Positions 47,412 through 56,997 of a DNA stretch of 64,000 nt are shown here, piece after piece. The notes beneath the pieces were generated by a model. That model was given only the letters and a program-made list of their open reading frames with translations. It was not told the origin of the DNA and did not search any database. The DNA is from Ferruginibacter paludis (GTDB lineage: Bacteria > Bacteroidota > Bacteroidia > Chitinophagales > Chitinophagaceae). The stretch covers positions 496,001 through 560,000 of the forward strand of contig NZ_JAUFQJ010000015.1 of the NCBI RefSeq assembly GCF_030409685.1, in the 5' to 3' direction. Numbering within the stretch: position 1 is the stretch's first letter; every line of letters starts with the position of its first letter. The position numbers and the translations under genes were made by a program.

Positions 47412-48449
47412 TTATCCTTGCTTTATCTCAGTTTCTTTTTGTATCTTCTCAATTTTATCAACCCGTTGTACCAATGCATCCAGGTTACGGAAGTGGATAT
47501 ATGATTTGCGGTATTTGTTGGCATCAAATGCCGGAGAACCCATAAAGACTTCACCTTTTTTGGTGATGCTTTTTGAAATGCCGGATTGTGCAGTGATAAT
47601 GGTATTGTCTGCAACAGTCAGATGCCCAACAATACCAACCTGCCCGCTGAACATACAATTCTTTCCAATCTTAGTTGAGCCGGCTACTACACCGTGCGCA
47701 GCAAAGTAAGTATTCTCTCCAATCTCCACATTGTGGGCAATGTGAATGAGGTTATCAAATTTTACTCCTTTACGTAAAATGGTAGAACCCAAAGTGGCTC
47801 TGTCGATAGCGCAGTTGGCACCAATTTCTACATCATCTTCAATTACAACGTTGCCTATTTGCGGTACTTTTTTATTATCACTTTCTGGATTGAACCTGAA
47901 GCCATCGCTACCGATGACGGTGCCCGAATGGATAATACAGTTTTTACCAATCTGAGTTTCAGAATAAATTTTCACGCCGGCAAACAGCGTGGTGTTATCA
48001 CCAATTACGGCGTTGTCGCCGATGTATACCTGCGGGTAAATTTTTACATTGTTACCGATGATGGCATTTTCGCCTACAAAGGCAAATTCACCTGCGTATA
48101 TATCCGAACCAACGGCAGCACTTTCTGAAATAAAAGATAATTTGGAAATGCCTTTTTTATTCAGCTTTACTTCATTGTACATCTCCAGTAATTTGGAAAA
48201 GGCATCTTCTGCTTTTTCTACTCTTATTAAAGTGGCCGTTACCGGAGCCGTTAAAACAAAATCTTTATTAATGATAACGATGGAAGCTTGTGTGCCATAC
48301 AAATATTGCGTGTACAACGGATTGCTGAGAAATGAAATGGAACCAGGAACACCTTCTTCTATTTTTGATAATTTGCTCACGCTAACATCAGCGTTTCCTT
48401 CAATTTGTCCGTTTAACAGACCGGCTATTTGTGTGGCAGTAAATTGCAT
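47412..48449 (-). CDS. lpxD: UDP-3-O-acylglucosamine N-acyltransferase
   Basis: LpxD adds the second acyl chain to UDP-glucosamine in lipid A synthesis, using acyl-ACP. The 345-residue product has an N-terminal uridine-binding domain ([13 protein letters not shown]) and then a left-handed beta-helix of hexapeptide repeats. The catalytic-histidine segment is [20 protein letters not shown], and a C-terminal helix ends the chain. It lies next to genes for a desaturase and an acyltransferase, all lipid-related, but separated from the desaturase by 70 bases. Confidence 0.95.
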   Translation of the reverse strand: MQFTATQIAGLLNGQIEGNADVSVSKLSKIEEGVPGSISFLSNPLYTQYLYGTQASIVIINKDFVLTAPVTATLIRVEKAEDAFSKLLEMYNEVKLNKKGISKLSFISESAAVGSDIYAGEFAFVGENAIIGNNVKIYPQVYIGDNAVIGDNTTLFAGVKIYSETQIGKNCIIHSGTVIGSDGFRFNPESDNKKVPQIGNVVIEDDVEIGANCAIDRATLGSTILRKGVKFDNLIHIAHNVEIGENTYFAAHGVVAGSTKIGKNCMFSGQVGIVGHLTVADNTIITAQSGISKSITKKGEVFMGSPAFDANKYRKSYIHFRNLDALVQRVDKIEKIQKETEIKQG

Positions 48450-48518
48450 GGCAATAATTATTTTAGGTATTGATTAAAGGTAGCAGCTTATAAACAATTC
48501 AGCAATAAAAAGGCATTG

Positions 48519-49517
48519 TTAAGCGTGCATTTTCTGAAGACCTTTTACACCAATCATCTGGTTGCTTTCCTGGTCCCAGACCTTTAATTTGAAACAGGCA
48601 TTCATGTCTTTTGGTGTGAGCCTGGTTATTTTGCAATTTTGTAATTCTTCAAAATGTTTCATCACTTCGGGTAAACGGTAAAAAGGTATTTTTGAATTCA
48701 AGTGGTGTATATGATGATAACCTATATTGCCCGTAAACCATTCCATCACCGGGCTCATCTTCATAAAGCTGGATGATTCCAGAGCTGCTTTTTCGTATAC
48801 CCAGTTTTTATTTTCGTAAAACTCTACTCCCGGAAAATTATGTTGCGCATAAAATAAATAGGCGCCCATACCAAAGGCAATAATAAAAGGAAGAAAAAAC
48901 ATAAAAAACCAGGCCTGCCAGCCAATAAATACAAATAAGCAAACAGCTACAGTAAAATGCAGTATTAATGCAATCAGGCTATCGTAGTGTTTGCGTGGGT
49001 TGCTGATGAATGAACGCAGACACATCCCAATAATAAACATGGAAAAATAGCCCAGCGCAATGGTAACGGGGTGGCGGACTGCCAGGTAAATAAATTTTTG
49101 AGCCGCAGACATCTCAAGGTATTTCTTTCGTGTAACAATGGGATACGAGCCAATGCTGGCGCTGAACAATTTTGAATTGTGATTATGATGATGATCATGC
49201 GATCTTTTCCAGATACTTGTGGGCGACAGCATATACATACCAAAAACAGTCATGATAGCATCAGCTATTTTAGAATGCGTAAGGATGGTGTGATGTTGGT
49301 GATCGTGATAGATGATAAACATCCGTATCAGCAATAAACCGGCTAATACACTGCATAGTAATTTAAAAATTATTACCGGGGCAACTAAAGTGCCCGCCAG
49401 TGAGAGTATTAATAAAGAAAGCGTGGAAATAGTATGGAACCAGCTTTTGGATCTTATTTCTTTCGCAAATGGCTTAGTCGCTAATATCAGGTTTTTCCCC
49501 AGGAGCATTGTGGACAT
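48519..49517 (-). CDS. Membrane fatty-acid desaturase
   Basis: The 332-residue membrane protein has the three histidine boxes of acyl desaturases: HDHQHH, HDHHHNH and YHHIHH, on either side of two pairs of hydrophobic helices. These bind a di-iron centre that inserts a double bond (or a hydroxyl) in a lipid. Substrate and position are unknown. It follows the acyltransferase by 29 bases on the same strand and precedes lpxD, so it may alter membrane lipid chains. Confidence 0.9.
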   Translation of the reverse strand: MSTMLLGKNLILATKPFAKEIRSKSWFHTISTLSLLILSLAGTLVAPVIIFKLLCSVLAGLLLIRMFIIYHDHQHHTILTHSKIADAIMTVFGMYMLSPTSIWKRSHDHHHNHNSKLFSASIGSYPIVTRKKYLEMSAAQKFIYLAVRHPVTIALGYFSMFIIGMCLRSFISNPRKHYDSLIALILHFTVAVCLFVFIGWQAWFFMFFLPFIIAFGMGAYLFYAQHNFPGVEFYENKNWVYEKAALESSSFMKMSPVMEWFTGNIGYHHIHHLNSKIPFYRLPEVMKHFEELQNCKITRLTPKDMNACFKLKVWDQESNQMIGVKGLQKMHA

Positions 49518-49546
49518 TTAGAAAGTAAAGATAACTTATTTCAATT

Positions 49547-50419
49547 TCAAATACGTTTGTGCTTCCATCTTTTATGCGCCCATAGCCATGTTTCGGGCTG
49601 CGAGCGGATATCTGCCTCCAGTTTTTTTGTATGCAATTCTGTGATATTACCTTCAGCATCAGCATATGGCGGCGATTGTAATAGCTCCGCCGTTAAGGTA
49701 TAATAACCTCTTGTTAATCTTTTCACAGAAACGAAAACGATCGGGTATTTTACCTTTTTCGCTATCTTTTCGGTACCCATAAATACAGGAGTATCCTGCT
49801 GTAAAAAATTCATCCAGTGTGCGGTGGTTGGGTTGGGCGACTGATCTGCAATAAAAGCAGTGGCAGTAAGCTGGCTTCGGTTTTTTACAATATCCCTGAA
49901 GGTTTCTTTCATAGGTATCAGTCTTGTGCCAAACCTTTCCCGCATCCTGCAAATAAGACCATTAAAGTATTTGTTCGCCAGCGGGTGGTAAATTACGTAC
50001 AACTGATGTTTACAACAAAGACTAAATGTGTTACCCGCCCACTCCCAGTTACCATTATGCCCCATTACTATAATGATGCTTTTATTTTCCTCAGCCAGTC
50101 CATTAAACAAGAGTGCTGCTGCAGGATCCAGACTACAATGCTTCAACATTTTTTCCGGACTTATGGAAAGGGTTTTAAAAGTCTCCAGCACCAGATCGCA
50201 GAAATAGCGAAAGAATTTTTTTTCCAGCACCAATATTTCGGCTGGTGTTTTTTGTGGAAATGAATTGGTAAGGTTTGTACGCACTACTGCTTTACGGTAG
50301 CCAACTATATAATATAAAAAAAGGTACAAGCCATCGGAAATAACATAGAGCAGCCGGAATGGCAGCACGGATAAAAGATAAATAAAAGGCAGTGTCAAGT
50401 AATAGATGAGTGCAGACAA
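49547..50419 (-). CDS. LpxL/HtrB-type lysophospholipid/lipid A acyltransferase
   Basis: The 290-residue product has one N-terminal membrane anchor and the catalytic HX4E-type motif in MGHNGNWEW, plus the LIPMKETFRDI and FIADQSPNPT segments typical of lauroyl acyltransferases. It likely adds a secondary acyl chain to lipid A or to a Bacteroidota lipid. A homologue of unknown acceptor cannot be ruled out. Operon partner: the desaturase 29 bases downstream. Confidence 0.88.
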   Translation of the reverse strand: MSALIYYLTLPFIYLLSVLPFRLLYVISDGLYLFLYYIVGYRKAVVRTNLTNSFPQKTPAEILVLEKKFFRYFCDLVLETFKTLSISPEKMLKHCSLDPAAALLFNGLAEENKSIIIVMGHNGNWEWAGNTFSLCCKHQLYVIYHPLANKYFNGLICRMRERFGTRLIPMKETFRDIVKNRSQLTATAFIADQSPNPTTAHWMNFLQQDTPVFMGTEKIAKKVKYPIVFVSVKRLTRGYYTLTAELLQSPPYADAEGNITELHTKKLEADIRSQPETWLWAHKRWKHKRI

Positions 50420-50471
50420 GGAGTAAATAATTTGAGCGAAATTAAAATTATCCGGTGATTAATTCCTGCTG

Positions 50472-50660
50472 TTAACAAAATCTTTCAGGTAACAGCGGTA
50501 TTAAGCGTAGGGTAAAAACAACTACCATATCGTCAATTGCCATAATCTTTGCAAGCCTGTTTTCGCTGAAGGTATAAGCCCGGTAACATGCTGTCTGCGT
50601 TTGATAGATTTGGTATCCTGTAACCTGATTTTCAACTAAATTTTTCCACCATGGTATCAT
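50472..50660 (-). CDS. Doubtful small ORF upstream of the acyltransferase
   Basis: A 62-residue reading frame (MIPWWKNLVENQVTGYQIYQ...), with no recognisable domain, just before the acyltransferase gene on the same strand. It could be a genuine small protein or chance, and I lean to chance or a remnant. Confidence 0.2.
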   Translation of the reverse strand: MIPWWKNLVENQVTGYQIYQTQTACYRAYTFSENRLAKIMAIDDMVVVFTLRLIPLLPERFC

Positions 50661-50805
50661 GCTCTCAGCCAGGGCGTGGTGCTTAGCCGTGGGTCTTTAA
50701 AATAGGTATTCATTGGTTATAAAGATGAGAGTTATAATTTTTTAATTGTTGTAAAAACAGTTTGCGGCTAAAAATCTGTTATGATTTATACAATATCTTT
50801 ACTAC

Positions 50806-51282
50806 ATGACTTCAACATTTTTTACATATAACAAGGGTAAAGTTATTCAGGCTTTGCGGTATCATTTTATTACCCGTAAGGAAATAAAAATCATGATGAT
50901 CCTCGTGAATGTATTTGCCATTGTAGCGGCGGCTTTGTTCTTCATGAAAGAGGTATCAGCCGTATCGTTTTTATTAAGCTCTTTTTTATGGTTTGCATTG
51001 ATGATCTCGTTTTGGTTTCTACTGCCACTAATCATTTACAAAAAGTCTGATACTTTTAAAGATAAGTTTAAGGCTACGCTGGGAGCTGAAAACTTTAGTA
51101 TTGAAAATGAAAGAGGAAGCCGCAAGTGGCCATGGACCGCCTTTACCACCAGTATGGAAAGCCCGCATTTCTTTCATTTGTATTTTGATACCCGCTCTTT
51201 TTTTATAATTCCGAAAGATGCTTTTAAAGCTGAAGATTTACACGAAGCAAGAAAAATATTGTCAACAAAAATCCGCCATTAA
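50806..51282 (+). CDS. YcxB-like membrane protein
   Basis: The 158-residue protein has two adjacent membrane helices (about residues 30-48 and 52-72) and a soluble C-terminal domain (FSIENERGSRKWPWTAFTTSMESPHFFHLYFD...FFIIPKDAF) of the YcxB-like family. Its function is unknown. It is convergent with the GNAT gene, with one base between their stops, so both 3' ends overlap in practice. Confidence 0.75.
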   Translation: MTSTFFTYNKGKVIQALRYHFITRKEIKIMMILVNVFAIVAAALFFMKEVSAVSFLLSSFLWFALMISFWFLLPLIIYKKSDTFKDKFKATLGAENFSIENERGSRKWPWTAFTTSMESPHFFHLYFDTRSFFIIPKDAFKAEDLHEARKILSTKIRH

Positions 51283-51283
51283 T

Positions 51284-51715
51284 TTACATCAGTATTTTTT
51301 CCATTACATGATGTTTGGTTTTTACTTCTTCAAATTGTTCCCCTTTAACAGTGTAGCCAAATTTTTCGTAAAAACCGATTGCCGTGTCACGGGCGTGCAT
51401 AGTTAATATTTTGTAACCTTTATCGCGGGCGATATTTTCAGCAAAACTCATCATCGATTCACCAATACCCTTTCCCTGCAAGTTTTTTTGCACTGCCATT
51501 TGTCTTAGTCTTATACGCCGTTCATCTAACCGGGTTAAAATACAGCAACCCAATATTTCTTCTTCATCAAATGCTGCAATCAGTATGTCGTTTTTTTCGG
51601 CGTCAAGTTCCTCTTTAGTGAATGATAACCCAAGCGGTTTGCGTAATACTTCCAACCGCAGCTTCACCATTTGCTGGTATGCTTTGCTACCGTGATCAAT
51701 TTGTTTTAAGGCCAT
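51284..51715 (-). CDS. GNAT-family N-acetyltransferase
   Basis: The 143-residue product has the acetyl-CoA loop motif QGKGIGESMMSFAENIARD and C-terminal strand IGFYEKFGYTVKGEQFEEV of GNAT enzymes of the ElaA/YjcF-like group. Substrate unknown. I take the ATG at 51715, giving MALKQIDHGS; the longer frame starting at 51775 would add 20 residues not typical of the fold. Confidence 0.85.
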   Translation of the reverse strand: MALKQIDHGSKAYQQMVKLRLEVLRKPLGLSFTKEELDAEKNDILIAAFDEEEILGCCILTRLDERRIRLRQMAVQKNLQGKGIGESMMSFAENIARDKGYKILTMHARDTAIGFYEKFGYTVKGEQFEEVKTKHHVMEKILM

Positions 51716-51957
51716 AACAATCGTTTTTTTGGTTTCTGACGTTTCATATCGGGTAGCAGGGAGTACAATATACAAACTTTTTTATTTACCGGCGCGTCAC
51801 TCAACATTTGGCAGAAGCAATAAATCAATCCGCTTAATCATGAAAAAGAAGAGACCGAAAATATATTTGTTGGTTTCAACTATCAACAGCAATTTTGCCT
51901 ATTACAAAACTGTTCAGGTGGCATAAAAGGGGCTAGTTTGGCTTTATTTATATTTCT

Positions 51958-51986
51958 TTGTATTTATTGCAAAAAGTATATTTTTG
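51958..51986 (+). promoter_or_regulatory. Bacteroidota-type promoter of acpP-fabF
   Basis: TTG at 51958-51960, 18 bases, then TATTTTTG at 51979-51986; the acpP ATG is 27 bases further on. Confidence 0.6.
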
Positions 51987-52013
51987 CACCTGATTAACTA
52001 AATAATTACTACC

Positions 52014-52250
52014 ATGTCAGACATTGCAACAAGAGTAAAGAAAATAATTGTTGACAAATTAGGTGTTGATGAAGCTGAGGTTACTCCGGAAGCTTCTTTC
52101 ACAAATGATTTAGGTGCCGATAGTTTGGACACCGTTGAATTGATCATGGAATTTGAAAAAGAATTCAACATTTCAATTCCTGATGAACAAGCTGAAACCA
52201 TCACCACTGTTGGTCAGGCTGTAACTTACCTGGAAGAACACGCCAAGTAA
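52014..52250 (+). CDS. acpP: Acyl carrier protein
   Basis: The 78-residue acidic protein carries growing acyl chains on a 4'-phosphopantetheine attached to Ser37 in [20 protein letters not shown] promoter precedes it and fabF follows after 36 bases, the usual Bacteroidota order acpP-fabF-rnc. Confidence 0.97.
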   Translation: MSDIATRVKKIIVDKLGVDEAEVTPEASFTNDLGADSLDTVELIMEFEKEFNISIPDEQAETITTVGQAVTYLEEHAK

Positions 52251-52286
52251 TCTTCATCTCTTTTTTAATTATCGCAGGCAAATTTT

Positions 52287-53540
52287 ATGGACTTTAAGAG
52301 AGTAGTTGTAACCGGATTGGGCGCCATCACTCCCCTCGGTAAATCCGTTGCTGAATATTGGCAAGGTTTATCTGATGGAGTAAATGGTTGTGATTTAATC
52401 AAACAATTCGATGCAGCTAAATTCAAAACCAGGTTTGCCTGCGAGGTTAAAGATTTCGATCCTACCAATTACCTCGACCGAAAGGAAGCCCGCAAAATAG
52501 ATCGCTTTTCCCAGTTTGCATTAATCGCCAGCGACGAAGCTGTCAAGGATGCCGGCATCAGCAAAGATAATGTTGATGTTGACAGGGTAGGTGTAATTAT
52601 TGGCAGTGGCATCGGTGGTTTAATTACCTTCCAGGAAGAAGTAATCAACTTTGCATCCGGCGATGGTACCCCACGTTTCAATCCCTTCTTTATTCCAAAA
52701 ATGATATTGGATATTGCCGCAGGCCATATCTCTATCCGTCATGGTTTCAGAGGTCCTAATTATGCGGTGGTAAGTGCATGTGCATCTGCCACCAATGCCA
52801 TTATTGATGCGTATGATACCATTCGTCTTAATAAAGCAGACATGATAATTACAGGAGGAAGTGAGGCGGTTGTAAGCGCTGCAGGCGTTGGTGGTTTTAA
52901 CGCTATGAAAGCCCTGAGCGAAAGAAACGATGATTATAAAACAGCCTGCAGGCCATTCGATAAAGACCGTGACGGCTTTGTGATGGGTGAAGGTGCCGGA
53001 ATACTAATCATTGAAAGCCTGGAACATGCTTTGGCAAGGGGTGCAAAAATTTATTGTGAAATAGGCGGCGGTGGCGCCAGTGCTGATGCCTATCATATTA
53101 CCGCTCCGCATCCGGAAGGACTGGGTGCGCAAAACGTAATGCGTGCGGCATTAAAAGATGCCGGTATGAAAGCCGAAGATATAGATTACATTAATGTGCA
53201 CGGTACCTCTACACCACTCGGTGATATTGCAGAAACCAAAGCGATCTTAAATGTATTCGGGGAACATGCTTACGATTTAAATATCAGCTCTACAAAAAGC
53301 ATGACCGGACATTGCCTTGGTGCAGCAGGCGCTTTGGAGGCATTGGCATGTATACTTGCTGTTACAAAAGACATCGTTCCGCCCACCATCAATCACTTTA
53401 CAGATGATCCGGAACTGGATCCTAAACTGAATTTTACCTTTAATAAAGCACAACACCGAACAGTAAATGCTGCACTGAGCAACACGTTTGGTTTTGGCGG
53501 TCACAACGCTTCTGTTATTGTTAAAAAATACGTTGCTTAA
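52287..53540 (+). CDS. fabF: Beta-ketoacyl-ACP synthase II
   Basis: FabF elongates acyl-ACP by condensation with malonyl-ACP. The 417-residue product has the Cys-His-His triad: Cys165 (SACASATNAI), His305 (VHGTSTPLGD) and His342 (SMTGHCLGAAGA). It is cotranscribed with acpP. Confidence 0.96.
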   Translation: MDFKRVVVTGLGAITPLGKSVAEYWQGLSDGVNGCDLIKQFDAAKFKTRFACEVKDFDPTNYLDRKEARKIDRFSQFALIASDEAVKDAGISKDNVDVDRVGVIIGSGIGGLITFQEEVINFASGDGTPRFNPFFIPKMILDIAAGHISIRHGFRGPNYAVVSACASATNAIIDAYDTIRLNKADMIITGGSEAVVSAAGVGGFNAMKALSERNDDYKTACRPFDKDRDGFVMGEGAGILIIESLEHALARGAKIYCEIGGGGASADAYHITAPHPEGLGAQNVMRAALKDAGMKAEDIDYINVHGTSTPLGDIAETKAILNVFGEHAYDLNISSTKSMTGHCLGAAGALEALACILAVTKDIVPPTINHFTDDPELDPKLNFTFNKAQHRTVNAALSNTFGFGGHNASVIVKKYVA

Positions 53541-53802
53541 CTACCCATGTTATTTGCAATGGGCATTCAATTATTTTAGACAGCACAAAACTTTGTACAG
53601 GCAATCTAACCGCTCGTACTCTTAGTTACAAGCGACAAAAAATATTTCTCTCAAATCACACTTGATTTCCTGTACGAAAATTGATTTATCCTCAAAAAAA
53701 AATAGTATTACAGTTGTAATTTCGGACTGCTTGTTTGTTAGTTATTATATTTTTTGATTGCAGTAAATAATATTAATTTCGAATTCACTTATTCTATCCA
53801 AG

Positions 53803-54513
53803 TTGAATTTATTTAAAGATTTTTTTACCGTTAATATTAAAAAGAAAGAGTTTAAAAAACAACTCAACAACGTGCTTGGCTTTACACCCGGTAATCTCAG
53901 TTTATACAGAACTGCTTTAAGCCACCGTTCGGTAAGGGAAGGAGCCGATGAAAACAATGAACGGCTTGAATTTTTGGGAGATGCGGTATTAAGTTCGATT
54001 GTTGCCCACTACCTTTTTATGAAATACCCTTACAAGGGAGAAGGGTTTTTAACCGAGATGAGAAGCAAGATGGTAAACAGGCAACAGCTAAACGACATCG
54101 GTATAAAAATGGGCCTTAAAAAAATTACCATCTATAATAAGTTTGACAGTTCACTAAAGATATCCCAGATATTTGGCAATACGCTGGAAGCATTAATTGG
54201 TGCTGTTTATCTTGACAAAGGCTACGATAAAACCCAGTCATGGGTTGAAAAATATATTATCTCTACTCACATGTTTATTGACGATTTGGAAGGCATTGAA
54301 ATCAACATTAAAAACAAATTATACGGGTGGGCAAACAAAAATGGCAAAGCGCTCGAGTTTGCTACACTGGAAGAAAAATTTGAAAATGGCCGCCGCTTGT
54401 TTACGATTGGTGCTACAGTAGACGGAGAACTGGTTGCACAGGGCAAGGGGTTTAATAAAAAAGATGCCAGCCAAATTGCCGCACAGCTCGCTGTTGACAA
54501 ACTCGGATTGTAA
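53803..54513 (+). CDS. rnc: Ribonuclease III (TTG start)
   Basis: RNase III cleaves double-stranded RNA. The 236-residue product has the catalytic helix motif NERLEFLGDAVL and the second acidic cluster (GNTLEALIGAVYLDKG), then a double-stranded RNA-binding domain. The N-terminal residues MNLFKDFFTVNIKKKEFKKQLNNVLGF match Bacteroidota orthologues only if the TTG at 53803 is the start; there is no ATG nearby. A 262-base gap separates it from fabF, so its own promoter is likely. Confidence 0.94.
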   Translation: MNLFKDFFTVNIKKKEFKKQLNNVLGFTPGNLSLYRTALSHRSVREGADENNERLEFLGDAVLSSIVAHYLFMKYPYKGEGFLTEMRSKMVNRQQLNDIGIKMGLKKITIYNKFDSSLKISQIFGNTLEALIGAVYLDKGYDKTQSWVEKYIISTHMFIDDLEGIEINIKNKLYGWANKNGKALEFATLEEKFENGRRLFTIGATVDGELVAQGKGFNKKDASQIAAQLAVDKLGL

Positions 54514-54750
54514 GCCATTTGCAAATCTGCATACAAGAATTTCACACAAAATTTATAGCTCAAATTTAAGTACGAAGGTGCTAACTTTATTGCATGGATT
54601 TTAGGTAATTGCATTTGATGCAGATAATAAAATTTTGGGTAAAATGAACCTTACTGTGCGCATGAAGAAGTAGAAGTAAACATCGGTCATCCCAATTTTA
54701 AGTATATCAGTACAATCACTGAAATGCTGGCTACGTTAGAATAAAGAAAT
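54514..54750. other. Gap between rnc and gpsA with a possible gene remnant
   Basis: About 26 codons ending at 54744 read EVEVNIGHPNFKYISTITEM and on to a stop on the plus strand, with related-looking sequence in another frame just upstream (FDADNKILGKMNLTVRM). There is no start, so this may be the tail of a decayed gene. I could not name the family. Confidence 0.3.
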
Positions 54751-55767
54751 ATGAATTTTGGAATATTAGGTAGTGGAAGCTGGGGAACAGCACTGGCAAA
54801 AGTTTTAACAGACAATGGCCAGACAATTTATTGGTTCAACAGAAACCGGAAGGCTATTGATCATTTGATGCTTCGGAAACACAGTGCCCACTATTTGACT
54901 GCTGCTTATTTCGATGTGCACCAGTTGAAGTTGACAACGGATGCGGCAGAAGTTATTGCACAATCTGATTGTATTGTGATAGCCATACCATCTGCTTATG
55001 TTGAAGCCACATTGGAACCGCTTGATAAGAATGCTTTTGAAGGGAAAAAAATTGTCAGTGCGGTAAAAGGGATTTTGCCATCGCAAACGTTGTTGTTGAA
55101 TGATTATTTAAAAAATAAATTCGGTGTTGCGCTACAGGATTACTTTACAGTTCTCGGCCCCTGTCATGCTGAAGAAGTGGCCGCTGAAAAATTATCTTAT
55201 CTTACTTTTTCTGGCATAGATGAAATGACTACGCATCATATCGCCCAATATTTTAAAACCGATTATTTAAACACTATTGAGAACAATGATATTTTTGGAG
55301 TTCAATATGCAGCTGTTTTAAAAAACATTTATGCGGTAGGGGCCGGCATGGCACACGGGCTGGATTATGGAGATAATTTTCTGAGCGTTTTGATTGCCAA
55401 TTCCGCGGACGAGATGGCGGGCTTTTTAAAAATGGCCGGTATAAAAAATGTAGAAGTAGGCCATATTCATAACCGCAATCACAATTATGCATCCTCAGTT
55501 TATTTGGGCGATTTGCTGGTAACATGCTATTCGCTTTTCAGCCGTAACAGGACCTTTGGAAATATGATTGGCAAAGGGTATTCTGTAAAATCCGCACAGA
55601 TAGAAATGAGTATGGTAGCAGAAGGATACAATGCCAGTAAATCAATGCATATCATTAATCAAACTGTAAAGGCAGATATGCCGATTGCGGATACGGTATA
55701 TGAGGTTTTGTGGGAAGGCCTGGATGTGAAAGAAGCCTTCGGTAAGATTGAGCCTTATCTTGTTTAG
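54751..55767 (+). CDS. gpsA: Glycerol-3-phosphate dehydrogenase (NAD(P)+)
   Basis: GpsA makes sn-glycerol-3-phosphate for phospholipids. The 338-residue product has the Rossmann GSGSWGTALA motif near the N-terminus, AVKGI, the substrate-loop GPCHAEEVAAEKLS (usually GPSFA), and AAVLKNIYAVGAGMAHGLDYGDN with the catalytic lysine. The C-terminal domain continues to residue 338 as usual. HemW lies downstream on the opposite strand. Confidence 0.93.
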   Translation: MNFGILGSGSWGTALAKVLTDNGQTIYWFNRNRKAIDHLMLRKHSAHYLTAAYFDVHQLKLTTDAAEVIAQSDCIVIAIPSAYVEATLEPLDKNAFEGKKIVSAVKGILPSQTLLLNDYLKNKFGVALQDYFTVLGPCHAEEVAAEKLSYLTFSGIDEMTTHHIAQYFKTDYLNTIENNDIFGVQYAAVLKNIYAVGAGMAHGLDYGDNFLSVLIANSADEMAGFLKMAGIKNVEVGHIHNRNHNYASSVYLGDLLVTCYSLFSRNRTFGNMIGKGYSVKSAQIEMSMVAEGYNASKSMHIINQTVKADMPIADTVYEVLWEGLDVKEAFGKIEPYLV

Positions 55768-55785
55768 TAGTAACCGTTTTTTGAT

Positions 55786-56937
55786 TTAAAAAAATAAATC
55801 GGCGGCAATACCATCAGCAAATAATTTCCCTTCTTTTGTTAATATGATTCTTTTATCATCAGCAAAAACCTTTCCCCCCAGTTTCCATTTTTCACTTGCA
55901 GATTGCAGCTGACGGGTTATTTTATTTCCAAACCTTTCTTCAACAACACCAAGACTCAGCCCTTCGATAGTTCTAAGCGAAGTCATGATGTATTCATTTA
56001 ATTGCTGTATTGCTGTTAAATTTTCTTTCTCGAAAGGAATAACATTATTTTTTAAAGACTGAATATACAAGGCATTGTTGGCAATATTCCATTGCCGGCT
56101 TTTACCGTCAAAGGCATGAGCCGAAGGTCCAAAACCGTAGTATCTTTTTCCCTGCCAGTAACTGCTGTTATGTTTGCTTTTCATCCCTGGTTTGGCAAAG
56201 TTGCTTATTTCATAATGATCATACCCGGCCAGTTCCATCCAGTCCATCAGTAATATAAATTGCTCTGCCTGTTTGCCTGCATCAACGGGCTCTTTTTTAT
56301 GTTGATTAATCATTTTATTCAGCGCCGTCTTTGGTTCTACCGTGAGCGCATAGCATGAGATATGCGGTATGTTTTTTTCAAAGATGGTGTCAGTATTTTT
56401 TTTCCACTTATCATTCGTTAATAAGGGGGAGCCGTAAATCAGGTCAACAGAAAAATTAGTAAATCCGGCATTTTTTATATCCTCGATACATTGAAGGGAT
56501 TCAGTCGCCGTGTGAGCCCTGTTCATCCAAACCAATTCTTCTTCTATAAACGACTGGATGCCTACGCTAAGCCTGTTGATTCCAATTTTTTTCCACAACT
56601 CTAATTTTGCGGGTGTAATGTCATCGGGGTTGGCTTCCAGGGTAATTTCAATTTTCTCACTAAAAATAAATTTTTCATGTAGCGCTGCCAATAATAATTC
56701 GAGATCTTTTATATCAATGATACTTGGCGTTCCTCCGCCAAAATACAGCGTTTCAATAGGTTCTTTTTTATTAGTAACAAGTAGGTCACTTTCTTCTGTA
56801 CCTATTGTGGTAAGTGAAATCTCTTTTATCAACGCTGCAATCATCTCATCTTTTAATTTCAGCGAAGTAGAAAAATGAAAATTGCAGTAGTTGCAAGCCT
56901 GTTTACAAAATGGAATATGAACATAAATACCTGCCAA
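55786..56937 (-). CDS. hemW: HemW-type radical SAM protein (TTG start)
   Basis: HemW is a heme chaperone related to coproporphyrinogen dehydrogenase but without its decarboxylase activity. The 383-residue product has the radical-SAM motif Cys11-Cys15-Cys18 (PFCKQACNYCNF), the FGGGTPS glycine loop and the NRLSVGIQSF block, and ends with a HemN C-terminal domain. The start is TTG at 56937; no earlier or later ATG preserves the MAGIYVHIPF beginning. Confidence 0.92.
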   Translation of the reverse strand: MAGIYVHIPFCKQACNYCNFHFSTSLKLKDEMIAALIKEISLTTIGTEESDLLVTNKKEPIETLYFGGGTPSIIDIKDLELLLAALHEKFIFSEKIEITLEANPDDITPAKLELWKKIGINRLSVGIQSFIEEELVWMNRAHTATESLQCIEDIKNAGFTNFSVDLIYGSPLLTNDKWKKNTDTIFEKNIPHISCYALTVEPKTALNKMINQHKKEPVDAGKQAEQFILLMDWMELAGYDHYEISNFAKPGMKSKHNSSYWQGKRYYGFGPSAHAFDGKSRQWNIANNALYIQSLKNNVIPFEKENLTAIQQLNEYIMTSLRTIEGLSLGVVEERFGNKITRQLQSASEKWKLGGKVFADDKRIILTKEGKLFADGIAADLFF

Positions 56938-56951
56938 GCTGCTTAATAATT

Positions 56952-56959
56952 TAGTTTTG
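56952..56959 (+). promoter_or_regulatory. Candidate -7 box (TAGTTTTG) of the Omp85-family gene
   Basis: Exact TAnnTTTG match 39 bases before the ATG at 56998, without a clear -33 TTG at the ideal spacing. Confidence 0.4.
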
Positions 56960-56997
56960 CGATATAATATTTAATCTTGATAACAGTTTATAGAAGC

